Positions 24,087-32,511 of a DNA stretch of 36,625 nt are shown piece by piece. The notes under the pieces are model-generated. The model was not told the origin of the DNA. It did not search any database and was given only the letters and a program-made list of their open reading frames with translations. How positions within the stretch are numbered: position 1 is the first letter of the stretch; every line of letters begins with the position of its first letter. The translations under genes were made by a program, and so were the position numbers. This DNA is from Candidatus Levybacteria bacterium RIFCSPHIGHO2_01_FULL_37_33 (GTDB lineage Bacteria > Patescibacteriota > Microgenomatia > Levybacterales > UBA12049): positions 1-36,625 of the forward strand of contig MFNM01000016.1 in the NCBI GenBank assembly GCA_001782085.1. The letters run 5' to 3'.

Positions 24087-25030
24087 AAAAAAGAATTTTA
24101 GTAATATTATCTTTAATTGTAGTCGCAGTTTTACTTATACAAAATAACGGCTTTGGTTTGTTTGACACCCAAAAAGCTTATGCAATCGGCGATTTGACTG
24201 TTGATTGGGATACCGACCCCCTATTTAACTACTCAAATATTGCTCCCGGTTTTAACGTCACAAAAAATGTAAATGTTGCAAATGGTGCTCCAACGCCCCG
24301 ACCAGTTGGGGTAAGAGGAATCCTAACTTCAGACCCTGGGAATCTTAGATCGGTAATGCATATTGAAATTAAAGAAGGAGTTAATATTCTTTATTCAGAT
24401 ACTCTTGAAAACTTTTTTACGGATTCAGCAGATCCCAACGGAGTACTTCTATCAATATTAAATAACGGCGCAAATACAGACTACTCTTTTAAAGCCACTT
24501 TTGATGAATCCGCAGGAAACAATTTTCAAAATCAAACAATTATTTTTGATCTTCAGATAGGTATTTCTGTTGATCTTCCCTCATCTTGCGACAACATAAC
24601 TTTCAACGGAAATATTATGTTTGGGACTGCTGGAGCAGATGCTCTAACAGGAGGTTCAAAAAACGACTTAATTATTGGATTTGAGGGAAACGATGTTTTA
24701 AGCGGAGGCGGGGGAAATGATTGTCTTGTTGGAGGTTCAGGCCAGGATATTCTAAACGGTGGATCGGGAAATGATATTCACGATGGAGGACCTCAAAACG
24801 ACATTATAAATGGCGGGTCGGGTAACGATCAGATAGACGGAGGTTTGGGGAATGATCAGATAGATGCCGGTTCTGATAATGACACAGTTTTGGGAAACGA
24901 CGGTAATGACAATATAAGTGGAGGATCAGGCAATGATAATCTGACCGGAGGGATCGGTACAGATAGGATAAGAGGTGGTTCGGGAATGGATACTTGTGAC
25001 GGAGAAACTGAATTTACTTGTGAATTATAA
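24083..25030 (+). CDS. Secreted protein with RTX (GGxGxDxxx) calcium-binding repeats
   Basis: N-terminal TM/signal; tandem GGSGNDxxxGGxGNDxI nonapeptides from about residue 180. ATGA overlap with the preceding gene. Confidence 0.85.
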   Translation: MKKRILVILSLIVVAVLLIQNNGFGLFDTQKAYAIGDLTVDWDTDPLFNYSNIAPGFNVTKNVNVANGAPTPRPVGVRGILTSDPGNLRSVMHIEIKEGVNILYSDTLENFFTDSADPNGVLLSILNNGANTDYSFKATFDESAGNNFQNQTIIFDLQIGISVDLPSSCDNITFNGNIMFGTAGADALTGGSKNDLIIGFEGNDVLSGGGGNDCLVGGSGQDILNGGSGNDIHDGGPQNDIINGGSGNDQIDGGLGNDQIDAGSDNDTVLGNDGNDNISGGSGNDNLTGGIGTDRIRGGSGMDTCDGETEFTCEL

Positions 25031-25051
25031 CAATGAGGGGAGGTGAATAAA

Positions 25052-25405
25052 ATGACAATTAAACAAAAAATTGCAGGCGCTTTGGTAGCCGGCTCATTCA
25101 TGGCAGCTTCATTGCTGCCTGCGGCTGCTTTTGCAGATCAAACCTGCACAATCTCAGGAAACGGTAGGGATTCAAGAAACAGGTGCAGGATAAAGGTTGA
25201 AAGAAGACTAACCGTTGACCAGAGAAATACGGCAATAGTAATAAACAGAGTTGTGGTCATTCAAAATACAGGCTTGAATGACGCGAACAACAATACGACA
25301 AACGGCGGAGATGTCAGCGTTGATACGGGAAATACAAATTCTACGATCAATATAACTGTGTCCGGAAATACCAATACAGCGGTTCCGCCCGATCCAGGCC
25401 CATAA
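25052..25405 (+). CDS. Small secreted protein with one Asn/Gly-rich repeat unit
   Basis: Signal peptide MTIKQKIAGALVAGSFMAASLLPAAAFADQ; ISGNGRDSRN..., NTTNGGDVSVDTGNTNSTINITVSGNTN matches the repeat of the larger proteins. ATG at 25052 after SD ggggaggtg. Confidence 0.75.
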   Translation: MTIKQKIAGALVAGSFMAASLLPAAAFADQTCTISGNGRDSRNRCRIKVERRLTVDQRNTAIVINRVVVIQNTGLNDANNNTTNGGDVSVDTGNTNSTINITVSGNTNTAVPPDPGP

Positions 25406-25426
25406 GATAGGATTTCAGGCTGTTTT

Positions 25427-25456
25427 AAAAAGCCCTGCAGAAATGCGGGGCTTTTT
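25427..25456 (+). terminator. Rho-independent terminator
   Basis: aaaaagccctgcagaaatgcggggcttttt. Confidence 0.85.
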
Positions 25457-25463
25457 GTCCCCT

Positions 25464-25516
25464 CCGAGGTGTCCTACCTAGTCCACCTGGGAGGTGGATT
25501 CCTATTGACACCTCGG
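25464..25516. repeat. Nested inverted repeat
   Basis: Outer CCGAGGTGTC/GACACCTCGG (10 bp perfect) enclosing CCACCTgggAGGTGG. Confidence 0.75.
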
Positions 25517-26074
25517 TCAAATAGGTTCGGCGAAGACAAGAAGTCTTTGGAAAGAAGTACCTATTGGAACGCAGGTCTGAAGAATTAGTTGTGTTTTTTT
25601 AGTCTCAAGAAGATAATTAACTTCATTCGGCCAGACTGTTTTTTTATCAGTTACTTTATATTTATATAATTTCCTATCTTTTGAAATAATAATTATATCT
25701 CCTTTTTGAAGTTCGGGAAGCCGAAAAAACGCAACATTGTATCGTGTAATTCTCCACGGTAAATCCGATGAATGGGCAAAAAGAAAAGATGTTCCTTTTT
25801 CTCCGGGAAGAGAAGTATCTTTTGCGTGAGCTATTCCATTCTCCAGAGATTTTCTATATTCTGTTTCGTTAAATGGATCTACATTTGGAATAATTTGTGA
25901 GGCAACATTTATCTTAGGAATTTCTATATAAAACGGCTTAGTTAAAACTTTGCTATCAATCTTTTTGGGAAAAAGATATAAAGATATAATCGGATAATAA
26001 ATAAAAACCAGCAATAAAAGAGAAAACGCCATTAAGGCGTTTCCGATTAAGTGTTTGAGTCTTTTAGACTGCAT
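25517..26074 (-). CDS. Sortase
   Basis: N-terminal TM; TSFLFAHSSD (catalytic His), KKTQLILQTCVPIGTSFQRLLVFAE (catalytic Cys plus Arg). Preferred start MQSKRLKHL at 26074. Confidence 0.85.
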   Translation of the reverse strand: MQSKRLKHLIGNALMAFSLLLLVFIYYPIISLYLFPKKIDSKVLTKPFYIEIPKINVASQIIPNVDPFNETEYRKSLENGIAHAKDTSLPGEKGTSFLFAHSSDLPWRITRYNVAFFRLPELQKGDIIIISKDRKLYKYKVTDKKTVWPNEVNYLLETKKTQLILQTCVPIGTSFQRLLVFAEPI

Positions 26075-27197
26075 ACGCAAGGGGAGGAGATGTATCTGAA
26101 CCAAAGCGCAAAAACCCACCCGCTAAAAACATTATAATACAAAGAAGCGTCATCAGCAACAAAAGATAATTTCCCGTAGCCGGCAAAACAGCTCCTACCG
26201 CAGCGCCCAATACTTGTCCTGCACTTCCTATAGAACTGCCATTACCTCCTCCGCTCGTAGAAGATGGCTGAGTGGCTGGCTGCGGAACTTCTCCGCCAAT
26301 TGGCGGCGTGGTGCCTCCTCCCGGTGGAGGAATTATTTCGCTCGGAGGGGGATTAAAGAAAGACCCATTAATATTCTCATTTCCTATTGTGATAACACTT
26401 ATAATATCCCCTGTTGCAATAAGAATCGCTCCATCATTATTATTTGCTGTGTTGCCCCCTGTATTTAAATTTTGTATTGCATTATTTTGTATATTTGCAA
26501 AATTATTACTTCTATAATTAAGACTGTTGCCAAAAAACAAAACTATACTATTAATTGACCCGCTTCCGTTACCATTAATTGAAATTACGATGGGATCGCT
26601 GTTATTATCTTCCGGATCGAAATTTAAATTAATGTTTTTATTTAAGATAGAAATTAGGGAAGTAATATTTCCGGTTATAATCGTTACATCCCCATTATTA
26701 TTGTTTGCCTGATTATTACCGGTATTTGCGTGGGTCTGTGAATTATTGGTAATTTGCGCTGAGTTTGTTTGATTAATATCGGTACTGTTTGAAATTCCCA
26801 AATTAACGCTATTAATTGAGCTCGAACCGTTATTCTCGATATCAATAAAGATATCCGAAGCACATCCTCCGCATCCTTCACCTTCTGCAAAATTTGTATT
26901 TATGTTTTCATTAGAAACCGTTGAGGAACTTTCTATATTTCCTGTAGTGATGTTTGCATCTGCGTTGTTTGAGGATACGGAATTATCTCCCGTATTTGCG
27001 CTCGTATCTACATTATTTTGTATATCAGCATTATTTGTTTGCTCAACAGTTGAGGAAGAACTGTTGTTTATCGAAACATTGTTGTTTGAACCAGCACCAT
27101 TATTTGATACAGAAATTTCTTCTGCGAAAACACCGGATACTACTACAAATAGTCCCACTATCAAAAAAGCTGATGACGCAAATATTTTCTTTATCAT
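26064..27197 (-). CDS. LPATG-anchored Asn-rich repeat surface protein
   Basis: Signal peptide MIKKIFASSAFLIVGLFVVVSGVFAE; three degenerate NNxxNxxTGxNxxxxNxGxxxxxTG units; C-terminus VLPATGNYLLLLMTLLCIIMFLAGGFLRFG (LPxTG-TM). Confidence 0.85.
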   Translation of the reverse strand: MIKKIFASSAFLIVGLFVVVSGVFAEEISVSNNGAGSNNNVSINNSSSSTVEQTNNADIQNNVDTSANTGDNSVSSNNADANITTGNIESSSTVSNENINTNFAEGEGCGGCASDIFIDIENNGSSSINSVNLGISNSTDINQTNSAQITNNSQTHANTGNNQANNNNGDVTIITGNITSLISILNKNINLNFDPEDNNSDPIVISINGNGSGSINSIVLFFGNSLNYRSNNFANIQNNAIQNLNTGGNTANNNDGAILIATGDIISVITIGNENINGSFFNPPPSEIIPPPGGGTTPPIGGEVPQPATQPSSTSGGGNGSSIGSAGQVLGAAVGAVLPATGNYLLLLMTLLCIIMFLAGGFLRFGSDTSPPLAYAV

Positions 27198-29392
27198 TTG
27201 ATAATTCTCCCTAAAAATAAAAACGCTTTTCTTCTTAAGATAAATCCGACTCCTAAGATCGGCAATACCAAAACTGCCCATGCTAGATTTATATTTATTG
27301 TATTGGTTTTACCGTCTTTTAAAGCATTATTGACTCCAGGTGTTTGAGTATCATCAGAATTTTGTAAACTTTGTGCGGAAATTGCAAGAATATTTCTGTC
27401 TACTGTTAATCCGGCAATAACTCCGCCTACAAATGGCACAGAGTTGCTTGATGAATTAGACGAGCTAGAACTGCTGCCACCCCCAGAAGAAGAACTGTTA
27501 TTTGATTGACTATTGCTTGACTCTGGCACGCTTACTGTTTGGGGACCACCGATTACGGAATTATTGCTATTTTCTTTATGAGTCCCCGGCGTTACAAAAT
27601 CCCCAAACCAGCTTCCAAATACGTTAACGACCGTCACAAACAACCTTCCGTTTCCGATTATATTATTATTTACAAAGTTGACTATATTCGCGACTATTTT
27701 TGCATCGCCTGTTTTAATTTTTGAGTCTCCTCCGGTATTGTTGCTCGCAGTATTTCCGCCGGTATTTGCGGAAAGATTTACATTATTTACTATATTAGCA
27801 TTGTTCGTCTGAACAATGGTATCATTGTTGGATTGGTTTATGGTTGAATTATTTGTTGAGCCCGAGCCGTTTCCTGAATTTATTGTTGTTATCTCACCAT
27901 TTTCATCTATTACGAACTCTGTGCCGGCCGATCCGGCGTAATTTGCTCCGTCGGGCGCTCCCAGAATTCTTCCTATCCACTGTCCTGCTTCGTTAACCAA
28001 AACAAGCCATATGTCTCCTCCAATTAAATTCATGTTGGCAACGTTTAGGACTTGAGCAATAACCTGCGTATCTCCGGTTTCGATCGTTGAGTTCCCGTTT
28101 GTATTGCCGGATGCCTCATTTCCTCCGGTGGTCGTTGCTAAAAGCAAGTTGTTTTCTATATTTGCATCGTTATACTGGAATGTCGAATCGGAGTTTGTCT
28201 GGTTTACTGTTGCGTTGTTTGTCGAGTCCGAGCCGTTTCCAGTGTTTGCTAAAGTTACATTCCCGCCGCAGGTCGAGCAGGAAAGGGCGCTCTCGGGAAA
28301 AAGTATGTCTCCTATCAAATCGCCGAATATATTCACTACTCCAAAGACAACATTTCCCGCCAGATTGTTGTTTGCAAATGTCAGTAAATTAGCAGCTACA
28401 TTTGCATCTCCTGTTTCGATTGTTGAATCCCCTCCTGTGTTGGCGCTTGCGGAGTTATCTCCGGAATCGGAAGAAAGTGTCAAATTGCTTTCAATCGACG
28501 CATCGTTAGTTTGAAAAGTATTGTTGGTTGAGTTGTCTGTTACAGATGCATTGTTTGTTGAATCCGTTCCGTTGCCGGAGTTTTGTGCTAAAATTGAGCC
28601 TCCCTGAGCGCATCCTGAGATACAACCTGCTCCAAAATCCAGAATTATATCTCCCATATGGTCGTCGGCAATATTGAACTGCGACACCATAATTCCATCA
28701 ACATTAGTATTAACTCCCGTTATTACAGTGGCAGTGGTATTTGCATCGCCTGTGTTTATAGTTGTATTTCCTACATTGTTGTCCGAAGCATTATCTCCGC
28801 TTGTTGATGATTGGTTAAGATTGTTTCCGATTGCAGCGCTGTTATCCTGGAATGTGTTGTTGTTTCCGGATAAAGAAACCGAACCGTCGTTAGTGGAATT
28901 TGTTCCGTTTCCGGAATTTACGACGCTTACGCTGTTTCCGTCGCCTCCTCCGCCCTCAGCATCGTTAGTAGTATTTGTATTTCCCAGAGTTGTTATTACT
29001 CCTGTTGTGTTTGCATCACCAGTATCTATGGAAGTGTCACCGACGTTTCCGGAATTATTAATTCCTGTTTGTTCTTGATCCTGTGTCGTTGTTTCTTGGC
29101 TTTGTGAATCAGCGTTTTGATTCTCCCCGCTTGTTTCTCCTTCTGTCGGAGCAGGGGTTGGGTCAGGCGCCAAAGCCTCTTCCAAGGTTGGAGCAGTTGG
29201 TGCTTCGGGAGCTGTTGGCGCTTCGGGCGCGGTTGGAGCCTCAATTGTTGTTTCAGGTGCTTCGGGAGCTGTTGGCGCAGAAGGCGCAGTCGGCGCGCTA
29301 GGCACCTCAAAGGCAAAAACAGCACTGCCCTGGAAAAGGACCAGCAATACTATTAATAATATCGATAAATATTTTTTAACTTTTTCTTTCAT
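27194..29392 (-). CDS. Large secreted Asn/Gly-rich repeat protein (732 aa) with C-terminal TM
   Basis: Signal peptide, (PTAPEA)n stalk, about five copies of the NSGNGxxSTNN...NxxxxSxxGxNxAxxNTGGxSxIxTGDA repeat, Ser/Gly linker, C-terminal TM with RRK. Confidence 0.85.
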   Translation of the reverse strand: MKEKVKKYLSILLIVLLVLFQGSAVFAFEVPSAPTAPSAPTAPEAPETTIEAPTAPEAPTAPEAPTAPTLEEALAPDPTPAPTEGETSGENQNADSQSQETTTQDQEQTGINNSGNVGDTSIDTGDANTTGVITTLGNTNTTNDAEGGGGDGNSVSVVNSGNGTNSTNDGSVSLSGNNNTFQDNSAAIGNNLNQSSTSGDNASDNNVGNTTINTGDANTTATVITGVNTNVDGIMVSQFNIADDHMGDIILDFGAGCISGCAQGGSILAQNSGNGTDSTNNASVTDNSTNNTFQTNDASIESNLTLSSDSGDNSASANTGGDSTIETGDANVAANLLTFANNNLAGNVVFGVVNIFGDLIGDILFPESALSCSTCGGNVTLANTGNGSDSTNNATVNQTNSDSTFQYNDANIENNLLLATTTGGNEASGNTNGNSTIETGDTQVIAQVLNVANMNLIGGDIWLVLVNEAGQWIGRILGAPDGANYAGSAGTEFVIDENGEITTINSGNGSGSTNNSTINQSNNDTIVQTNNANIVNNVNLSANTGGNTASNNTGGDSKIKTGDAKIVANIVNFVNNNIIGNGRLFVTVVNVFGSWFGDFVTPGTHKENSNNSVIGGPQTVSVPESSNSQSNNSSSSGGGSSSSSSNSSSNSVPFVGGVIAGLTVDRNILAISAQSLQNSDDTQTPGVNNALKDGKTNTININLAWAVLVLPILGVGFILRRKAFLFLGRIIK

Positions 29393-29480
29393 ATTTTTGT
29401 TTTAATTTCTTTTTGGTATTCTAATTTATTTATTAATTTTTCAGCCCTAGGCTGATCCGCCTTTGGCGGAAAGCTTCTTG

Positions 29481-29523
29481 TTGTAGGGTGTCCTGCCGAA
29501 GTGCCAGCAGGACATCCCTACAA
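29481..29523. repeat. Long imperfect hairpin between two repeat-protein genes
   Basis: TTGTAGGG-TGTCCTGC...GCAGGACA-t-CCCTACAA. Confidence 0.75.
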
Positions 29524-29531
29524 TCAAAAAT

Positions 29532-30788
29532 TTAGCCTAACAAACCGAGAAGTCCGAGAAGTTCGCTTAGACTTAGAGAGAACTCTATATCAAAGTCGAA
29601 AGACGGGAATTCAAAGTCTGCGTCACCGAGCACGTTGACATTACCGGAGTTGTTTACATCCACCTCTACATCGGCATCGCCGGTTTCGATAGATGGGTCA
29701 CCATCTCCTTCTGCAGTATTGTCTTCGTTATCGTTTCCGCCTGTGTCGGCATCAATACCGCCGTGATGACCAGCTAGATCATTATCGATGTCAGCATCAT
29801 TCTCCTGAAATGAGCCGTCTTCTTCTTCATTATCATTGAAAGAAAGAGTTGCATTTATATCATTATCAGAATCTGTGCCGTTCCCATCGATTTTTGCCAA
29901 CAGGTCGTCAAAAAGGCATCCGCAATTAACGTCTGCCCAGTTGAAGTTGACCATATTGTCAACATTAACATCTACATCGGCATCACCGGTTTCAATAGAA
30001 ACATCTCCACCTGTGTTGTCCTCTGCGTCATTGTCTCCAGTGTCTGCATCAACGTCGACATCATTGTCTACGTCTGCATAGTTATCCTGGACTAATACTA
30101 CAGAGCTATCAAGATCTAGATTGATTGTGTTGACGCTCCAGCTTCCGTTGCCAAGTATTCGAAGACTTAGGTCTCCGCCGTTTCCATCTGAGCCAACATT
30201 GGCCCAGTTAGCATTTGCTGTTGTGGAAACCGAAACTTTCACGCTGGCATCACCGGTTTCGATAGAAACATCTCCGCCTGTGTTGTCCTTTGCGTCATTG
30301 TCTCCGGTGTCTGCATCAACGTCGACATCATTGTCTACGTCTGCATCATTAAACTGGCCAACGAATGTATTGGTCGTTAAATTCAGATTGGCATCATTAT
30401 CAGAATGAGTGCCGTTTCCCTGAATTAAGACTTCGGTATCTCCGCTTTGGCAGCAATCAACATTCGCACTGTTGCTATTGAGAGTATTGGAAACATTAAC
30501 ATCTACATCGGCATCACCGGTTTCAATAGAAACATCTCCACCTGTGTTGTCCTCTGCGTCATTGTCTCCGGTATCTGCATCAACATCAACGTTATTGGTA
30601 ACGTTTGCCGTGTTATTTTGAACAACAGTTGTTGATTGGTTCACATCCACATTAGCTGTGTTATTTGAGCTTGAACCGTTTCCGGAAATCTGGATTGTGG
30701 TATCTGCCATTGCCAGGGGTACAAATGCATTAAGTAAAAGCGCTCCGGTTGCAATTGCTACTCCTATTTTTCTTTTTGTTTCGTTCAT
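29532..30788 (-). CDS. Secreted Asp/Asn-rich repeat protein (418 aa)
   Basis: Signal peptide; four ~90-aa repeats incl. NVDVDADTGDNDAEDNTGGDVSIETGDADVDVNV. SD gaggaggtg. Confidence 0.85.
   Translation of the reverse strand: MNETKRKIGVAIATGALLLNAFVPLAMADTTIQISGNGSSSNNTANVDVNQSTTVVQNNTANVTNNVDVDADTGDNDAEDNTGGDVSIETGDADVDVNVSNTLNSNSANVDCCQSGDTEVLIQGNGTHSDNDANLNLTTNTFVGQFNDADVDNDVDVDADTGDNDAKDNTGGDVSIETGDASVKVSVSTTANANWANVGSDGNGGDLSLRILGNGSWSVNTINLDLDSSVVLVQDNYADVDNDVDVDADTGDNDAEDNTGGDVSIETGDADVDVNVDNMVNFNWADVNCGCLFDDLLAKIDGNGTDSDNDINATLSFNDNEEEDGSFQENDADIDNDLAGHHGGIDADTGGNDNEDNTAEGDGDPSIETGDADVEVDVNNSGNVNVLGDADFEFPSFDFDIEFSLSLSELLGLLGLLG
29961..30038. repeat. 78-bp exact direct repeat (copy 1)
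   Basis: Identical to 30492-30569; encodes part of the 418-aa protein repeat. Confidence 0.9.
30492..30569. repeat. 78-bp exact direct repeat (copy 2)
   Basis: Identical to 29961-30038. Confidence 0.9.
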
Positions 30789-30883
30789 TTATGTTTCACC
30801 TCCTCTCTTTTTTAAATTTCCTTCTTCCCGCCAATCGGCGGGACGGATTGCACTTCCTAGTTCCGTAATCGTTATGAAACGAA

Positions 30884-30940
30884 AACGGAGGCTCCTCTAT
30901 CCAAACCTTTTTTAGGATTGTCTAGAAAAGCCTCCGTTTG
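30884..30940 (-). promoter_or_regulatory. Structured 5' leader hairpin of the 418-aa protein gene
   Basis: AAACGGAGGCT...AGCCTCCGTTT perfect 11-bp inverted repeat about 100 nt upstream of the ATG; second hairpin CCCGCC/GGCGGG nearer the SD. Confidence 0.6.
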
Positions 30941-30984
30941 CGGTCAGCTTATATCTTTAACCTATATTGTTACTTCTAACTATA

Positions 30985-31209
30985 TTAAACGCTTTTTTGT
31001 TTGTCAATACCTATTTTTAAATTAACTTCGCTTTGAGAATCAGCTCGGGGAGTTTTTTCCATTTCTACATTTGTCTTTTTTATGTGACGAACTGTAATTT
31101 GAGTGACTTTGCGGTTTTGGACATAAAGCTCAACGCTTCCAAATATTATGTCATCAAGAGCTTTCTGTATTTCACCGATTATGGCAACTTTATCTTTTTG
31201 AGAATGCAC
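30985..31209 (-). CDS. YezD/DUF2292-like small protein
   Basis: EIQKALDDIIFGSVELYVQNRKVTQITVRHIKKT. Confidence 0.75.
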   Translation of the reverse strand: MHSQKDKVAIIGEIQKALDDIIFGSVELYVQNRKVTQITVRHIKKTNVEMEKTPRADSQSEVNLKIGIDKQKSV

Positions 31210-31213
31210 TATA

Positions 31214-31882
31214 TTACTTAAAATTAAGATTTATCGTTTCTTTTTTGCCTTTTATTTCTCCTATTCGCAGCATTAGGTTTTTGTCCGAATCGTTTATTGG
31301 AAATCCAAGTCTTGTAAATTTGGTGGATATTGCCTGGACCGCAATAGGGTCATTGTGGATATCTGCCGCTATCAATTCTTTTGAACTATTGATTGAAAGC
31401 CTTACATAGTCCCTGCTGTTAATTTCGATTCCTTGAGTAAAGTTGTTTGAAATTTTAAGATTTAAAATAAGAAAAGTTCTCCCCTTGACTGCTCTTGCTC
31501 TTTGTCCTTTTACGATGATTGAATCCTGAAGTTCTGCAGATTCAATTCCGTACTTTATTCTACTTACCTCATTACCTTTACCATCTTTTAAGGGAAACTC
31601 GAATTCTTTATTTAAAACCTGTCTTGCCTTTGTTGCCGCCGGAAGAGGTCTGTCATCCTTATAGCTTATTGAATTTTGATTTAGCGATTTTCCAAGATAG
31701 AAAGAAAGAATCAAAAGAGCAATTGCGATAAAAAAAAGAAAGAAGCGTGAATTATTTTTATTTCCAAAATTTCTGCCAGAGGTTCCTATATTTAATAAAT
31801 TACTTATTTTGTTCTTTACCTTCTTTATATCAAAAGAGGAGGATGGAATTGTAATCGGTGCTGTTTGTTTTTCTTCTTCCAT
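31214..31882 (-). CDS. Membrane-anchored extracytoplasmic protein (DUF4352-like)
   Basis: Single TM after a cytoplasmic N-terminus, then GRTFLILNLKISNNFTQGIEINSRDYVRLSI...; MEEEKQ start at 31882 preferred because the ORF-track start lies across a terminator hairpin. Confidence 0.65.
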   Translation of the reverse strand: MEEEKQTAPITIPSSSFDIKKVKNKISNLLNIGTSGRNFGNKNNSRFFLFFIAIALLILSFYLGKSLNQNSISYKDDRPLPAATKARQVLNKEFEFPLKDGKGNEVSRIKYGIESAELQDSIIVKGQRARAVKGRTFLILNLKISNNFTQGIEINSRDYVRLSINSSKELIAADIHNDPIAVQAISTKFTRLGFPINDSDKNLMLRIGEIKGKKETINLNFK

Positions 31883-31894
31883 ATTAATATTGTC

Positions 31895-31921
31895 CAAAAT
31901 AAAAAGCCCCTTTTCGGGGCA
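31895..31921 (-). terminator. Rho-independent terminator
   Basis: Minus strand GCCCCgaaaaGGGGCTTTTTATTTT. Confidence 0.8.
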
Positions 31922-32002
31922 GAACATTTGTAAACGGACTATACCAAACTAAAAATTTCTTGTCAATACCCCATCTTCATGGGCTAAATTAATATTATAA
32001 AG

Positions 32003-32467
32003 TTATCCTAAGGAAACTTTAATTGCGGTAATATTACCCGAGCTGTTTTTTTCAATCTGTATTTTTACTTTAAATCCTGCTTTCGCCCCAATTAATTTAT
32101 TAAGAACATTTCCGTTTGTGTTAGTCTGTACAAAAGATTTTGCGTTCATTCCCATACCTGTAATTTTTTCTTTATACCAGTTGGTGATTGCTTGCGGATC
32201 ATCTGTGCTTTGCAAAGTCATTTCATCTCCCGATTGATTTAAAATTATTGAACCGGGATAAACAAAAGACGACATGTTTATTTGAGAAGAAGGTATGGGG
32301 GTAGAAGTAGAGGGTATTGAAGTAGGAATGGAAATCGGCGTAGGAGTTGGGATTGGAGTCATAATATTTTTTTTCTGAATTTGCTTACTGCCTAAACCTT
32401 CTTCTTGAATAAGAGAAACAGCAAATATAATTAATACTAATATTACTAAAAGCTGAAGATTTCTCAT
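32003..32467 (-). CDS. Secreted/membrane-anchored protein with PTP linker
   Basis: N-terminal TM, PIPTPTPISIPTSIPSTSTPIP linker, small C-terminal domain. Confidence 0.65.
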   Translation of the reverse strand: MRNLQLLVILVLIIFAVSLIQEEGLGSKQIQKKNIMTPIPTPTPISIPTSIPSTSTPIPSSQINMSSFVYPGSIILNQSGDEMTLQSTDDPQAITNWYKEKITGMGMNAKSFVQTNTNGNVLNKLIGAKAGFKVKIQIEKNSSGNITAIKVSLG

Positions 32468-32511
32468 ATCCTGCCCATACTATTATATATGACCTGTCAA
32501 ATGAGGTAATC

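Noticed and set aside
24640-25020. Short GGNGGNTCNGGNAAYGAY DNA repeats as a possible regulatory array
   Set aside because: Fully explained by RTX nonapeptide coding (GGSGND).
29026-29325. Overlapping ORFs in alternative frames (29026-29325 -, 29083-29301 +, 29117-29356 +)
   Set aside because: Shadow ORFs produced by the PTAPEA low-complexity stalk of the 732-aa protein; no RBS and implausible composition.
29532-30788. CRISPR-like regularly spaced repeats
   Set aside because: Repeats are long (78-100 bp), imperfect, in frame and encode a repetitive secreted protein; no short identical repeat with unique spacers and no cas genes.
31883-31927. N-terminal extension MFCPEKGLFILDNIN of the DUF4352-like protein
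   Set aside because: It is the translation of a rho-independent terminator hairpin; start at MEEEKQ is more plausible.
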